Shown here piece after piece: positions 16,869-26,232 of a DNA stretch of 64,000 bases. The stretch is from contig NZ_FLOC01000001.1 in NCBI RefSeq assembly GCF_900089755.1, positions 62,001 through 126,000 of the forward strand, read 5' to 3'. Position 1 is the first letter of the stretch; every line of letters starts with the position of its first letter. The DNA is from Marinomonas aquimarina (lineage in GTDB: Bacteria; Pseudomonadota; Gammaproteobacteria; Pseudomonadales; Marinomonadaceae). The notes beneath the pieces are model-generated. The model was given only the letters and a program-made list of their open reading frames with translations, was not told the origin of the DNA and did not search any database. A program made the position numbers and the translations under genes.

Positions 16869-17825
16869 ATGAATATAAATAAGATTGATCTAAACCTACT
16901 TATTTACCTCGATGTGCTACTGAGAGAGTGTAATGTGACTCGCTCAGCCAATAAGCTCAACATCACCCAGCCTGCCATGAGTAACGGCCTAAAACGGTTA
17001 CGCGATCTCTTAAACGACCCACTATTAGTGCGCACCAGTGAAGGGATGAAGCCAACCGAGAAAGCCCTGCGTTTGCAACCTATCGTACGCAAAGTGCTAT
17101 TAGAATTAGAAGAAGCGCTTCAACCCGAGGCGGACTTTAATGAGAAAACCTCAACCCGAGTATTTCGGGTGATGGCCAGCGACTACGCCGCCTCCACTGT
17201 GATCCCGCGCCTTTTGAATCGTCTACGAGAAAACGCGCCGGGGATTACCATTGATATTATGACCCCGAGTGATGTGACCTTTCACGATGTGGAAGCAGGC
17301 AAGATTGATATGGCCATCAACCGTTTTGAAGAGCTGCCACAGTCATTCCACGAAAAAAGCGTTTGGCTCGATACCTTTGTCTGCATGATGGCCGCGGATA
17401 ACCCTATTGCTCAGAATTTCACTTTAGAAACCTATCTAGAAGCACAACATATTTGGGTCAGTAAAACAGGGTTTGGCGTCGGCGTAGGGATGGACCCGAC
17501 GGATGTACAAAAGCTTGGCTGGGTCGATGAAGCTCTTCAACGCCAAGGCCGCAAGCGCAGCATTCGTGTCTTTACTCGCAGCTACCATACCGCCATGCAC
17601 TTGGCGTTGGAACAAGATCTGATTGCCACGCTGCCGAGAAAAGTAGCCTTGATCAATCGCAACAATCCCGACTTTGTCATTTTAGAACCCCCGTTTGCCA
17701 TCCCACCGATCGAATTGAAAATGATCTGGAGCCCCCTACTGCATCACGATGCCAGCCATATCTGGTTTAGGAAGCAGGTGATTGAATTGGCCAACGAATT
17801 AAAATCGCAAAATTATGTGCGTTAA
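16869..17825 (+). CDS. LysR-family transcriptional regulator (NodD/LeuO-like branch)
   Basis: A 318-residue DNA-binding regulator. The winged helix-turn-helix is at residues 4-65 (DLNLLIYLDVLL, SANKLNITQPAMSNGLKRLRD, DPLLVRT), and the remainder is a periplasmic-binding-like effector domain. The first residues resemble the NodD/LinR/LeuO branch rather than CysB or MetR. The ATG at 16869 fits the family start; an open frame back to TTG 16836 is less likely, and neither has a clear ribosome-binding site. Target unknown; neighbours ldhA and the YaeR-like gene are candidates. Its end overlaps the next gene by 11 bases. Confidence 0.88.
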   Translation: MNINKIDLNLLIYLDVLLRECNVTRSANKLNITQPAMSNGLKRLRDLLNDPLLVRTSEGMKPTEKALRLQPIVRKVLLELEEALQPEADFNEKTSTRVFRVMASDYAASTVIPRLLNRLRENAPGITIDIMTPSDVTFHDVEAGKIDMAINRFEELPQSFHEKSVWLDTFVCMMAADNPIAQNFTLETYLEAQHIWVSKTGFGVGVGMDPTDVQKLGWVDEALQRQGRKRSIRVFTRSYHTAMHLALEQDLIATLPRKVALINRNNPDFVILEPPFAIPPIELKMIWSPLLHHDASHIWFRKQVIELANELKSQNYVR

Positions 17826-18231
17826 ACAGGATCAAGTCAGTCCACTGCAGATTCAAAGTGTGCATCATGTGGCCATTATCTGCTCGGATTACCCACGCTC
17901 CAAAGCCTTCTATTGCGAGCTACTTGGCTTTGCCGTGATACAAGAGACTTATCGTGCCGAGCGGGATTCCTACAAACTGGATCTAAAGGTTAACGATCAA
18001 ACACAACTGGAATTATTTTCCTTTCCCAACGCCCCGCAGCGCCCCTCTTACCCTGAAGCGCAAGGCTTACGCCATTTAGCGTTTGCGACTGACGATCTTG
18101 AACAAGCGGTGGCGTATTTAAAGCATCAGCAGATTGCTGTGGAAACGATAAGAACGGATGAGTTGACCGGTAAACGCTTTACCTTCTTTACTGACCCAGA
18201 TGGCTTACCCTTGGAGCTTTACCAAGCCTAA
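17815..18231 (+). CDS. yaeR: VOC-family protein YaeR (glyoxalase-like)
   Basis: A 138-residue vicinal-oxygen-chelate protein. Matches E. coli YaeR (also called GloA2) along its length: HHVAIICSDYPRSKAFYCELLGF, LELFSFPNAPQRPSYPEAQGLRHLAF and KRFTFFTDPDGLPLELY, with metal ligands His (VHHVA), Glu (LELFSF), His (LRHLAF) and Glu (LELYQA). The family has been tied to glyoxalase-type activity without a firmly established substrate. The ATG overlaps the end of the LysR gene by 11 bases, suggesting translational coupling. A terminator follows. Confidence 0.9.
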   Translation: MCVKQDQVSPLQIQSVHHVAIICSDYPRSKAFYCELLGFAVIQETYRAERDSYKLDLKVNDQTQLELFSFPNAPQRPSYPEAQGLRHLAFATDDLEQAVAYLKHQQIAVETIRTDELTGKRFTFFTDPDGLPLELYQA

Positions 18232-18243
18232 TACTAGCTAAGC

Positions 18244-18276
18244 AATAAAAAAACGCGCCGTAGCGCGTTTTTTATT
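18244..18276. terminator. Bidirectional terminator between yaeR and grxD
   Basis: Stem AAACGCGC/GCGCGTTT (18251-18258 and 18263-18270), loop CGTA, A run before and T run after. Confidence 0.93.
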
Positions 18277-18294
18277 TGCCTATCGAGCCGCGTA

Positions 18295-18630
18295 TTATTC
18301 AGCGTCTTTAGTCGCTGCCGCCGCCTCAGTGATCAAGGTTTGTAGCTCACCGTTTTGTGCCATTTCAACCACGATGTCACAGCCACCTACTAGCTCACCA
18401 TTTACCCATAGTTGTGGGAAAGTTGGCCAGTTAGCAAATTTAGGTAGCTCAGCGCGGATATCTGGGTTCTCAAGAATGTTAACGAACGCAAAACGCTCGC
18501 CGCAAGCCATCAACGCCTGCACGGTTTGCGCAGAGAAGCCACACTGAGGCATACGTGGTGTGCCTTTCATGTACAGCAAAATTGGGTTGTTGTTGATTTG
18601 CTCTTGGATTGTCTCAATTGTGTTACTCAC
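18295..18630 (-). CDS. grxD: Monothiol glutaredoxin Grx4
   Basis: A 111-residue monothiol glutaredoxin that coordinates Fe-S clusters with glutathione and supports their delivery. The CGFS active site (PQCGFSAQTV) is near residue 30, with MKGTPRMPQCGFS, WPTFPQLWVNGELVGGCDIV and the GG-CD glutathione loop intact. Length matches E. coli GrxD (115). It is alone on the minus strand; the ATG is well placed, ending the divergent region upstream of argF. Confidence 0.96.
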   Translation of the reverse strand: MSNTIETIQEQINNNPILLYMKGTPRMPQCGFSAQTVQALMACGERFAFVNILENPDIRAELPKFANWPTFPQLWVNGELVGGCDIVVEMAQNGELQTLITEAAAATKDAE

Positions 18631-18870
18631 GATCGGTAAACCTCGTTATTCGGTCGCTACGAACTGCGACGTGTAGGGATTTATTGTCAGTGAAGTATGG
18701 GGATGTTTAAATTTTTTACAACCCCTTGCGCGATGCAAAAGCTTTGACAAAAGCCGTTTTTTCAACATTTGCCTCTTTAATAAAGGCGACCTACTCTTTA
18801 CTCCATGCGACCAGTGTATTAAATTGGCGGATTCCCTAATTATTGGTTGATTTTTGACAGGAGCAACACC

Positions 18871-19776
18871 GTGTCGCCGAGACATTTTTTGACTCTGAAA
18901 GACCTTTCGTCTGACGAGCTAAAGCAACTACTTTCACGTGCCATTGAGCTTAAAAAAATGCTCCGTGAAGGTACGCTATACGAACCGATGAAGAACAAAG
19001 TTCTGGCGATGATTTTTGAAAAATCATCCACTCGAACCCGAGTCTCTTTTGAAGCCGGTATGGCACAATTTGGTGGACACGCTTTATTCCTTTCGCCGCG
19101 TGATACACAACTAGGCCGTGGTGAACCTGTTGAAGACAGTGCACGTGTGATTTCCAGCATGGTGGATGCAGTGATGATCCGTACCTTTGACCATGCCATG
19201 GTTGAGACGTTTGCCGCCAACTCTCGTGTCCCTGTCATCAATGCTTTGACGGACGACTACCATCCATGTCAGCTACTAGCCGACATGCAAACCTACCTTG
19301 AACACCGCGGTTCGATTGAAGGTAAACGCGTTGTATGGGTGGGTGATGGCAACAACATGTGCCACTCCTACATGAATGCTGCTGATCTGCTAGGTTTCCA
19401 TCTAGTGGTGGCTTGCCCTCGAGGCTATGAACCGAACGAGCAAATTTTGGCGGAAAACCAACACTGCGTGACTGTGACAAACAATGTCCAAGAAGCCGTT
19501 CAAGATGCCGACCTTGTCGTAACGGATGTGTTTGCTTCTATGGGTCAAGAAGACGAACAAGAACAGCGTATGCGTGACTTTGATGGCTTCCAAGTCAATC
19601 AAGAGTTGATGGCACTGGCGAAAGCCGACGCCTTGTTCATGCACTGCCTACCAGCGCACCGTGGTGAAGAGGTGACCACTGAAGTCATTGATCACCCAGA
19701 CTCTGTGGTATGGGATGAAGCAGAAAACCGCCTACACGCACAAAAAGCATTACTTGAATTTTTGATCTGTAACTAA
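18871..19776 (+). CDS. argF: Ornithine carbamoyltransferase (anabolic)
   Basis: Condenses ornithine and carbamoyl phosphate to citrulline in arginine synthesis. The 301-residue protein has [13 protein letters not shown] near residue 50 (carbamoyl phosphate loop), [11 protein letters not shown] near 131, and [13 protein letters not shown] near 255 (ornithine site). Length and sequence fit the anabolic ArgF of pseudomonads rather than catabolic ArcB. The start is GTG at 18871, 7 bases after AGGAG, giving [12 protein letters not shown] like its relatives; the open frame to 18847 is disregarded. No ARG box was found by eye in the 240 bases upstream. Confidence 0.95.
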   Translation: MSPRHFLTLKDLSSDELKQLLSRAIELKKMLREGTLYEPMKNKVLAMIFEKSSTRTRVSFEAGMAQFGGHALFLSPRDTQLGRGEPVEDSARVISSMVDAVMIRTFDHAMVETFAANSRVPVINALTDDYHPCQLLADMQTYLEHRGSIEGKRVVWVGDGNNMCHSYMNAADLLGFHLVVACPRGYEPNEQILAENQHCVTVTNNVQEAVQDADLVVTDVFASMGQEDEQEQRMRDFDGFQVNQELMALAKADALFMHCLPAHRGEEVTTEVIDHPDSVVWDEAENRLHAQKALLEFLICN

Positions 19777-19787
19777 GACAATCTCGT

Positions 19788-19827
19788 AAGGCTCGTAGTT
19801 AGAGTGATCTAGCACGGGCCTTTTTTA
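19788..19827 (+). terminator. Rho-independent terminator after argF
   Basis: Stem AAGGCTCGT/ACGGGCCTT (19788-19796 and 19814-19822, one G-T pair) with a 17-base loop followed by six T. Confidence 0.75.
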
Positions 19828-19868
19828 TACGTTATGAGCTGAATAAAACTCAAAAACTCGAGATTATT

Positions 19869-20795
19869 ATGAGCATTATTGAAGTTAGGCATCTAAAGAC
19901 TCTGACCGCGTTAAGAGAAACTGGCAGCCTAGTTGAAGCGGCTGAACGAGTACACCTGACCCAGTCCGCACTTTCCCACCAATTAAAAGACCTAGAAGAA
20001 AAACTAGGTTGCCCTTTGTTTATCCGTAAGACTAAACCCGTTCGCTTTACCAGCGCTGGGTTACGATTATTGCAATTAGCTGATGACGTGTTAATGGCCT
20101 TTCGCTCGGCCCAGCGTGACATACAACGCTTTGCCGAAGGTGAAAGCGGTCGCCTACACATCGCCATTGAGTGTCACAGCTGTTACGAATGGCTAATGCC
20201 AACCATCGATCATTTTCGTGAGCATTGGCCAGACGTGGAGCTGGACCTGTCGACGGCGTTTAGTTTTATGCCACTGCCAGCCTTGGCCCGTGGTGATTTA
20301 GATTTGGTGGTCACTTCTGACCCACAAGACCTGCCCAACATTGAATACATTCCTCTGTTTCAATACGAATCCCAGGTAGCCCTATCACGCCATCACCCGT
20401 TAGCTAAAAAAGACTACCTAGTGCCAGAGGACCTCAAAAACGAGACACTGATTACCTACCCAGTAGAATCTGAGCGTTTGGACATATTCAAACATTTCTT
20501 AACGCCTGCAGGAGTGACGCCGGCAAAGATTCGTCATAGCGAATTAACCTTGATGATGATGCAACTCGTGGCCAGTGGTCGTGGTGTCTGTTGCTTGCCA
20601 AACTGGGCGCTAACGGAATACACCAATCGCCAGTACGCCATCACGAAATCGTTAGGAGAGGAAGGGGTATGGTGTAAGCTGTATCTTGCAATCCGTAAAG
20701 ATCAGAGAGATAACGCTTACATGGATGATCTAATTAGCACCGCTTCTAAGACGTGTTTTAAAAATCTGCGTGGCATCTTGGCACCAGATCTTTAA
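19869..20795 (+). CDS. metR: LysR-family regulator MetR
   Basis: Activator of methionine synthesis genes with homocysteine as co-regulator in E. coli. The 308-residue product resembles MetR throughout: IEVRHLKTLTALRETGSL and LTQSALSHQLKDLEEKLG in the helix-turn-helix, IECHSCYEWLMP near residue 98, LDLVVTSDP near 139. metE or metH is not adjacent, so it is an isolated copy, and no clear MetR box (TGAA-N5-TTCA) is seen in the short upstream gap after the argF terminator. The ATG at 19869 has a weak ribosome-binding site (GAGATT). Confidence 0.9.
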   Translation: MSIIEVRHLKTLTALRETGSLVEAAERVHLTQSALSHQLKDLEEKLGCPLFIRKTKPVRFTSAGLRLLQLADDVLMAFRSAQRDIQRFAEGESGRLHIAIECHSCYEWLMPTIDHFREHWPDVELDLSTAFSFMPLPALARGDLDLVVTSDPQDLPNIEYIPLFQYESQVALSRHHPLAKKDYLVPEDLKNETLITYPVESERLDIFKHFLTPAGVTPAKIRHSELTLMMMQLVASGRGVCCLPNWALTEYTNRQYAITKSLGEEGVWCKLYLAIRKDQRDNAYMDDLISTASKTCFKNLRGILAPDL

Positions 20796-20818
20796 TACGA
20801 CGACACGATTCGCCAGCA

Positions 20819-22312
20819 CTAACTCAGGCTATTTTGGTGCTGGCTTCGCGACCAAATAAAGCTAAACTTCGCGCCCCCTAACTCACTCGAGTCAATCAAG
20901 ACAGCACCGCCATGCCAAAAGGCAATACGCTGCACGATCGCTAGCCCTAGGCCGTAGCCCCCCGATGCACGGGTGCGTGAGTTATCTAGGCGCTGAAATG
21001 GAATAAAGACCTTATCCCGATCCTCAATAGGAATGCCCGGCCCATCGTCTTCGATGTCGACCTGCCAACGCTCTTTATCCGCGCTAAAGGTAATGGCAAT
21101 GGTCGAGCTGGCGTACTTGGAGGCATTGAGGATTAGGTTTTGCAAGGCACGATGTAAATGGTGAGCATCGGCATTGACCAGATCGTCCTCTTCAATCACG
21201 ACTTTGACATCAAACTTCTGCAGTAACGCATGGTTATGCTCGACAATGCCATCCAGTATCTGCTTGATACTGGTTTTCTCAAAGTTTAACGCCAAGGTGC
21301 CTTCCTCTAACTTGCCATAGGTTAGCACTTCATCCACCAGCGTATTGAGCTCTTCGACATCAAACTCAAGCGCCGTAATCGAGGACTCAAGCGTGTCATC
21401 CACATCGTCTTTTAAGACTTCCAGACCGAAACGTAAACGGGCGATCGGCGTTCTCAGTTCATGAGATATCGCATTGATCATTTCACGCTGAACTTTAAGC
21501 AAACGTTGAATATGGGTCGACATGGAGTCAAACGAATAAGCCAGCTCTTTCAAAGTGCCTGAGCTGTCCACTACACCTTGTGGTAAGGTGCCACGCCCCC
21601 GGGCAATTTGACGGGTGACGGTTTCAAAATGGGCACGCTTACGGTCCAAACCAATCAATTCGATCCACACCAGCACCAACAACGCCGAAATTGCCAGCAC
21701 AATAATCAGCAGCACCGTGAGGGTAATGGGTAACGATACCCCTTCTGCTACACGGATCTCCCAAGCCTTGCCTAGCCCTTCTGGCTGCCACACTAAAGCC
21801 ATATCACCATGGGACGAGTGCTGCAGATGCAGAGGCGTCAAAAGCCAATCTTGCAGCGGAACAGCGCGCACAGAAAGGCTGCTAAGACCATTCAGCAGGG
21901 TTACTTTATCGGCGACGGACAAGCCATCGAAATGGAGTAAGCTTTGCAGCAAAGGTAGCGTATTGGCGCTACGCTGCGGCATCAGTGAGCCGGTCAAGAA
22001 AAGCGTACCACCGGCAGATACCGAGGCCGAGACAACGCCAGCGTCCTCAGACCATGACACTTGGATGTCTGCGTCAGGGATATCGCTTGTTGGTACCTGC
22101 CAGGCAAAAGCTGAGTGGGGGCTTAAAGGAGGAAACGCATCGCTCTGCGTTAAAAGGACAGCACTTAACTCTGCATCCACCAGCCACTGCTGCTGAGCAT
22201 AGCTTTCATGATAGCGCTTCTGAATCCATTCAATCACGCCATAACACGCCAGTGATATGATGATGCCTCCCGTCAAAATGTGCCGATAGAGGCGCCACAT
22301 ATCACTACGCAT
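20819..22312 (-). CDS. rstB: Sensor histidine kinase, RstB-like
   Basis: A 497-residue inner-membrane kinase. Transmembrane helix at about 13-30, a periplasmic domain to residue 195 that is longer than in E. coli RstB, a second helix at 196-218, a HAMP-like linker, then the dimerisation helix with the phosphoacceptor His284 in AISHELRTPIARLRFGLEV, and the ATPase domain with N box LILNASKYA and DDGPGIP plus GYGLGLAIVQ. The AISHELRTP-ARLR pattern and the upstream partner support RstB. Its start lies 5 bases after rstA, within a two-gene operon. The signal is unknown. Confidence 0.85.
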   Translation of the reverse strand: MRSDMWRLYRHILTGGIIISLACYGVIEWIQKRYHESYAQQQWLVDAELSAVLLTQSDAFPPLSPHSAFAWQVPTSDIPDADIQVSWSEDAGVVSASVSAGGTLFLTGSLMPQRSANTLPLLQSLLHFDGLSVADKVTLLNGLSSLSVRAVPLQDWLLTPLHLQHSSHGDMALVWQPEGLGKAWEIRVAEGVSLPITLTVLLIIVLAISALLVLVWIELIGLDRKRAHFETVTRQIARGRGTLPQGVVDSSGTLKELAYSFDSMSTHIQRLLKVQREMINAISHELRTPIARLRFGLEVLKDDVDDTLESSITALEFDVEELNTLVDEVLTYGKLEEGTLALNFEKTSIKQILDGIVEHNHALLQKFDVKVVIEEDDLVNADAHHLHRALQNLILNASKYASSTIAITFSADKERWQVDIEDDGPGIPIEDRDKVFIPFQRLDNSRTRASGGYGLGLAIVQRIAFWHGGAVLIDSSELGGAKFSFIWSRSQHQNSLS

Positions 22313-22317
22313 AAGGA

Positions 22318-23037
22318 TTAGACCTCTTTCACAAACAGATAGCCTTTGCTGCGAATCGTTTTGATTCGACGAGGATGAATCGGATCATCGCCTATCTTAG
22401 ATCGAATGCGCGAAATCCGGACATCGACTGAACGATCTTGACCGTCGTATTCAATACCACGCAATTCGCTGAAAATTTCTTCGCGACTCAAAATACGGCC
22501 AGAGTTGCTGGCTAACAGCCACAACAAGTCGAATTCCGCACTGGTCAGTTCAATTTCTTCGCCATCACGCCACGCTTCACGACGAGAGTTGTCGATCACT
22601 AGGGTAGCAAACTCTAGCGTTTGCTCGGTCTCTGGTGCCACAGCGGTCAAATCCACATCTTGAGTGCTGCGACGTAGCAGAGACTGAACTCGTGCCAACA
22701 ATACGCGCGGTTTTGCAGGTTTTGAGACGTAGTCATCGGCGCCGATTTCTAGGCCTAAAATCTGGTCGACATCGTCACTACGAGCCGTCAGCATTAAGAT
22801 AGGACCACGGTAATCATTACGCACACTTCGACAGACTGTGAAGCCATCTGCCCCCGGCAGCATTAAATCTAGGATTACCAACGACGGCTGTTCTTCAACA
22901 ATACGAGAGATGGCATTACGTCCATCGGGCTCTACAGCCACCGTAAAACCGTTTTTTTGTAGGTATTCCTGAGTTAGCGTAGCGAGGCGCTCATCGTCTT
23001 CAACAATCAAGATTGATTGGGGTTCACTCGCACTCAT
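22318..23037 (-). CDS. rstA: OmpR-family response regulator, RstA-like
   Basis: A 239-residue two-domain regulator: receiver domain (8-120) with acidic pair DD at 14-15 and phosphoacceptor Asp57 in VILDLMLPG, conserved Thr in LTARSDD and Lys in SKPAKP, then a winged-helix domain (about 140-235) with ELRGIEYDGQDRSVDVRISR and RIKTIRSKGYLF. The LRG-YDG-DRSVDV-IS segment is characteristic of RstA. It is the first gene of the rstAB pair; a GAGGACA ribosome-binding site precedes the ATG. Confidence 0.9.
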   Translation of the reverse strand: MSASEPQSILIVEDDERLATLTQEYLQKNGFTVAVEPDGRNAISRIVEEQPSLVILDLMLPGADGFTVCRSVRNDYRGPILMLTARSDDVDQILGLEIGADDYVSKPAKPRVLLARVQSLLRRSTQDVDLTAVAPETEQTLEFATLVIDNSRREAWRDGEEIELTSAEFDLLWLLASNSGRILSREEIFSELRGIEYDGQDRSVDVRISRIRSKIGDDPIHPRRIKTIRSKGYLFVKEV

Positions 23038-23080
23038 AGTCTGTCCTCGTCCTTTTGTAATATGAATAAAGCCTTCAAGA

Positions 23081-23542
23081 TCAATCTACTAGAAGATCTC
23101 GAATTTGTCTAACACGTTCACGATTGACGTCAAGATCATCGTAGCCAACCCGTGAAGCGGAGCGAATGTGTAAGACACTGTCAGCTTCAGGGAAATACAC
23201 TTCCAAATCGTCTTTGAAACCAAAGAAGTCGCTGGTAATTTCGAAATGCGTGTAACCCAGCTCACTGCTAACAATGCGCGCCATACCACTATCGAGCATG
23301 TGCTGCTCAATAGTGAGTTGTGCGTCTTTCACGCTGGAACGGTAGAAAATAGGCTCTACGAAGTGCTCCGTGTCATCAACAGGGGCTTGTGACGACACGC
23401 AATTAGGCATGTCTGGGCACGGTGCTAATAATCCCTCATTGACGCCCAAATTCTCAGGTACATCATTGTTCATGTCTACATAAACAAAAAAACCGATTAG
23501 CATTGCAATGACAACAACTAATATCCATCGCACCATGCTCAT
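23081..23542 (-). CDS. DUF1499 family membrane-anchored protein
   Basis: A 153-residue protein of unknown function. Residues 4-22 form one hydrophobic anchor or signal (VRWILVVVIAMLIGFFVYV). The DUF1499 signature is complete: APCPDMPNCVSSQAP, a YTHFEITSDFFGFKDDLEVYF core and SASRVGYDDLDVNRERVRQIRDLL at the end. The two Cys of CPDMPNC may be a disulfide. It stands between rluB and rstA on the same strand, possibly transcribed together; function cannot be assigned from this. Confidence 0.88.
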   Translation of the reverse strand: MSMVRWILVVVIAMLIGFFVYVDMNNDVPENLGVNEGLLAPCPDMPNCVSSQAPVDDTEHFVEPIFYRSSVKDAQLTIEQHMLDSGMARIVSSELGYTHFEITSDFFGFKDDLEVYFPEADSVLHIRSASRVGYDDLDVNRERVRQIRDLLVD

Positions 23543-23577
23543 AACATCTCATCCCCTTTTAACTATACGGTCGCTGT

Positions 23578-24492
23578 CTAGCGAAACGAGCGGCGTCCTG
23601 GTCGACGCGGCTTAAACTCCTGTTGTTTTTCAGAAGCTTGCCAATCAAAGCCTTTTTCGCGACGCTTGGTTTTCGCGACACTGCCGGATACACGTGAACC
23701 ACTGCTGCGGCGGCGATCATGCTTTTCCTGTTGGCTCTTAAGACCCGTGATTTTATGGTCCAGACCGACCACTTCACACAAAGCACTCACATCGGTTTCT
23801 TCCATTTCAACCCAACGGCCAACTTTGGCTTTGGATGGCAGGAATACTGGACCGAAGCGTACACGCTTCAGACGGTTAACTTTTAGACCTTGTGATTCCC
23901 AAAGACGACGTACCTCACGATTACGGCCTTCCATCAGACACACGTAAAACCAATGGTTAATACCTTCACCACCACCGTCTACGATGTCGGTGAACTGCGC
24001 CATGCCATCTTCTAGTAGTACACCTTTTTTCAGATTAGTAATGTTCTCTTCAGTAACATTACCCATCACACGTACTAGATACTCACGGTCAATTTCCGTA
24101 GATGGGTGCATTAGGCGGTTCGCCAATTCACCATCCGTTGTAAACAGCAATAAACCAGATGTATTGATGTCTAGACGGCCTACGGCGATCCAGCGGCTAC
24201 CACGCAATTTTGGCAGACGGTCAAAAACGGTTGGACGACCTTCTGGGTCTTTACGGGTACAGACTTCGCCTTCTGGCTTGTTATAAATGATGACGCGGCG
24301 CTCAACTTCGTTGGAAGCGCTGGTTTTCACCTCAACACCGTCTAATTCAATCGCATCGTCTGGGCGCACACGATCACCCAAAGTCGCCACTTCACCATTA
24401 ACGGTAACACGACCTTCACGAATACGGTTTTCCATTTCACGACGAGATCCTGCACCTGCCCTCGCCAACACTTTCTGTAATTTTTCGTCCAT
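23578..24492 (-). CDS. rluB: 23S rRNA pseudouridine synthase RluB
   Basis: Makes pseudouridine 2605 of 23S rRNA near the peptidyl-transferase centre. The protein has an S4 domain at residues 1-60 ([20 protein letters not shown]), the RsuA-family catalytic segment [14 protein letters not shown] with the nucleophilic Asp near residue 98, and an Arg/Lys-rich C-terminal tail (from about 250) ending in [16 protein letters not shown] precedes the ATG at 24492; the frame continues 12 codons upstream but lacks similarity. The order rnm-yciO-rluB matches E. coli, where yciQ lies between. Confidence 0.95.
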   Translation of the reverse strand: MDEKLQKVLARAGAGSRREMENRIREGRVTVNGEVATLGDRVRPDDAIELDGVEVKTSASNEVERRVIIYNKPEGEVCTRKDPEGRPTVFDRLPKLRGSRWIAVGRLDINTSGLLLFTTDGELANRLMHPSTEIDREYLVRVMGNVTEENITNLKKGVLLEDGMAQFTDIVDGGGEGINHWFYVCLMEGRNREVRRLWESQGLKVNRLKRVRFGPVFLPSKAKVGRWVEMEETDVSALCEVVGLDHKITGLKSQQEKHDRRRSSGSRVSGSVAKTKRREKGFDWQASEKQQEFKPRRPGRRSFR

Positions 24493-24632
24493 TACGACCT
24501 CTTTCGGGAATGCTTCGCAGCAACCCATTTGGTTAAATTCTTAAATGCGCTAAGCCTTAATACGCTTAGCAAAACTCTGTGCGCAATTATAGTCATATCA
24601 AGTGACAGTTGATAGCGTGCAAAGCAGTGTTT

Positions 24633-25253
24633 TTACTCAAATGGTGACGGATCCCCCGCCCCCACTCGCAATACCTTAATGTCATCTGAATCCATGCCAA
24701 TCACGGTAGTTGGTTGCATACCACAGAAGCCACCATCAATGACTAAATCAAGCTGATGCTGCAGGGTATCGCGGATATCATAAGGGTCCGTCATCGGGTC
24801 TGTTTCCCCCGGTAAGATCAGCGACGAGCTCATGATGGGCTCCCCCAATTCTTCCAGCAGTGCCTGCACGATTTTATTGTCCGGAATACGAATGCCAATG
24901 GTTTTACGTTTCGGATGCATCAAACGACGTGGCACTTCGGAGGTGCCATTAAAAATAAAGGTGTAAGGCCCTGGAGTATTGTGCTTCAACAACCGATAGA
25001 TGGCGTTGTCATAGCGTGCATAAGTCGAGATTTCCGACAAATCTCGACACACCAAGGTAAAATTGTGTTTGTCATCGAGACGACGAATGGTGCGTATTTT
25101 CTCCAACGCGGCTTTGTCACCGATGTGACAGCCTAGGGAGTAACCACAGTCGGTTGGATAGGCAATCACGGCCCCTTCGCGAATCATTTGCGCGGCTTGT
25201 TTAATTAAGCGAACTTGTGGGTTTTCTGGGTGGATCTGAAAAAACTGGCTCAA
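24633..25253 (-). CDS. yciO: YciO-type Sua5/YrdC domain protein
   Basis: A 206-residue member of the Sua5/YrdC fold that makes threonylcarbamoyl-AMP in the TsaC enzymes; YciO itself is a related protein of less certain role. Motifs: GAVIAYPTDCGYSLGCH near residue 28, the KHNFTLVCRDLSEI segment, TIGIRIPDN and MSSSLILPGETDP. The Ser-rich MSSSLI region corresponds to the nucleotide loop. It lies 67 bases after rnm on the same strand. Confidence 0.93.
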   Translation of the reverse strand: MSQFFQIHPENPQVRLIKQAAQMIREGAVIAYPTDCGYSLGCHIGDKAALEKIRTIRRLDDKHNFTLVCRDLSEISTYARYDNAIYRLLKHNTPGPYTFIFNGTSEVPRRLMHPKRKTIGIRIPDNKIVQALLEELGEPIMSSSLILPGETDPMTDPYDIRDTLQHQLDLVIDGGFCGMQPTTVIGMDSDDIKVLRVGAGDPSPFE

Positions 25254-25320
25254 ACTACTCTCTCCATAGCACCTCGGATAGAGGCAACCTGATCAAATTC
25301 ATGGTGCGACGGGTGACGCC

Positions 25321-26166
25321 TTACCATTGATACCAAATGGGTGAAATTTCTTGCTCATGTATTTGCGTATAACGTCCAACCTGGGTCCAAGGGCCAAAAG
25401 GGCCGTGGTAATCGCTACCGGCCGACGCTTTAAACTCGAACTCGCGGGACAAGCGCTCTAAAAAACGCACATAGTCCGGTCTCTCATTGCCAGACGCCAC
25501 CTCGATGGCGCTGCCACCGTAGGCTTTAAAATCCTGTAATACCGACTTAAGTTTAGTCACTGTTAGCGGATAACGCTTAGGATGCGCCATGACAAGCTCA
25601 CATCCCGTCGTCACTAGGTCTGGCACGATCTCTTCTAACTGCGGCCAAACATCACGAATTTGCCCAAGTTTTTTGTTACCTAAATAGTGATCAAAGGCTT
25701 TGTTTGCGTCTTTTACAATGCCCTCTTGGACCATCACTTTGGCAAAATGCGGGCGCCCTAATTGACTCTGGCCCGCTTCCGCTACGGCTTTATCAAACAA
25801 GTCAGGTAAGCCCTTCTTGCGCAATAAGTCAGCGATTTGTCGCCCACGTTCCAAACGCACGCTTTGGTTACGTTGGGTCCATGCCGCCATACGCGGACAG
25901 TTTTCATCAAAACCTAACGCCACCATGTGCAGTGGTATCTTCTTCCACGCCACTGATAGCTCACAGCCACTGACCAGATTGACGCCTAATGACGCGGCGA
26001 CTTGGCGTGCTTCAGGAAGCCCAGCAATGGTGTCATGATCGGTCAATGCCAACATTTCTACACCCTCTTGATGGGCTAAAGTGACCAACTCAGTTGGCGA
26101 TAGCTTGCCGTCTGAGGCCGTTGAGTGCGTGTGTAGATCGATGTGTTGGTAGGTCTTATCTGACAT
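25321..26166 (-). CDS. rnm: RNase AM / PHP-domain phosphoesterase (YciV)
   Basis: A 281-residue metal-dependent enzyme. E. coli YciV (RNase AM) is a 5'-to-3' exonuclease that matures 5' ends of 23S, 16S and 5S rRNA and also hydrolyses 3',5'-bisphosphonucleotides. PHP motifs: DLHTHSTASDGKLSP near residue 10, LALTDHDTIAG near 39, SGCELSV near 66, ELVMAHPKRYP near 195 and SAGSDYHGP near 250. It starts the minus-strand group rnm-yciO-rluB and is divergent from yciB with 66 bases between starts. Confidence 0.92.
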   Translation of the reverse strand: MSDKTYQHIDLHTHSTASDGKLSPTELVTLAHQEGVEMLALTDHDTIAGLPEARQVAASLGVNLVSGCELSVAWKKIPLHMVALGFDENCPRMAAWTQRNQSVRLERGRQIADLLRKKGLPDLFDKAVAEAGQSQLGRPHFAKVMVQEGIVKDANKAFDHYLGNKKLGQIRDVWPQLEEIVPDLVTTGCELVMAHPKRYPLTVTKLKSVLQDFKAYGGSAIEVASGNERPDYVRFLERLSREFEFKASAGSDYHGPFGPWTQVGRYTQIHEQEISPIWYQW

Positions 26167-26232
26167 TAAAGGGGTATTCTTTCTGGCAGTTGCTAGGTAT
26201 TATCATTCGAGCATACATAAACTGGCTTGACT

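Noticed and set aside
18631-18870. ARG box (ArgR site) before argF
   Set aside because: No pair of TNTGAAT-like palindromes seen by eye in this region.
18646-18885. 79-codon minus-strand open frame between grxD and argF
   Set aside because: No ribosome-binding site or recognisable domain, and it runs over the argF start; treated as chance.
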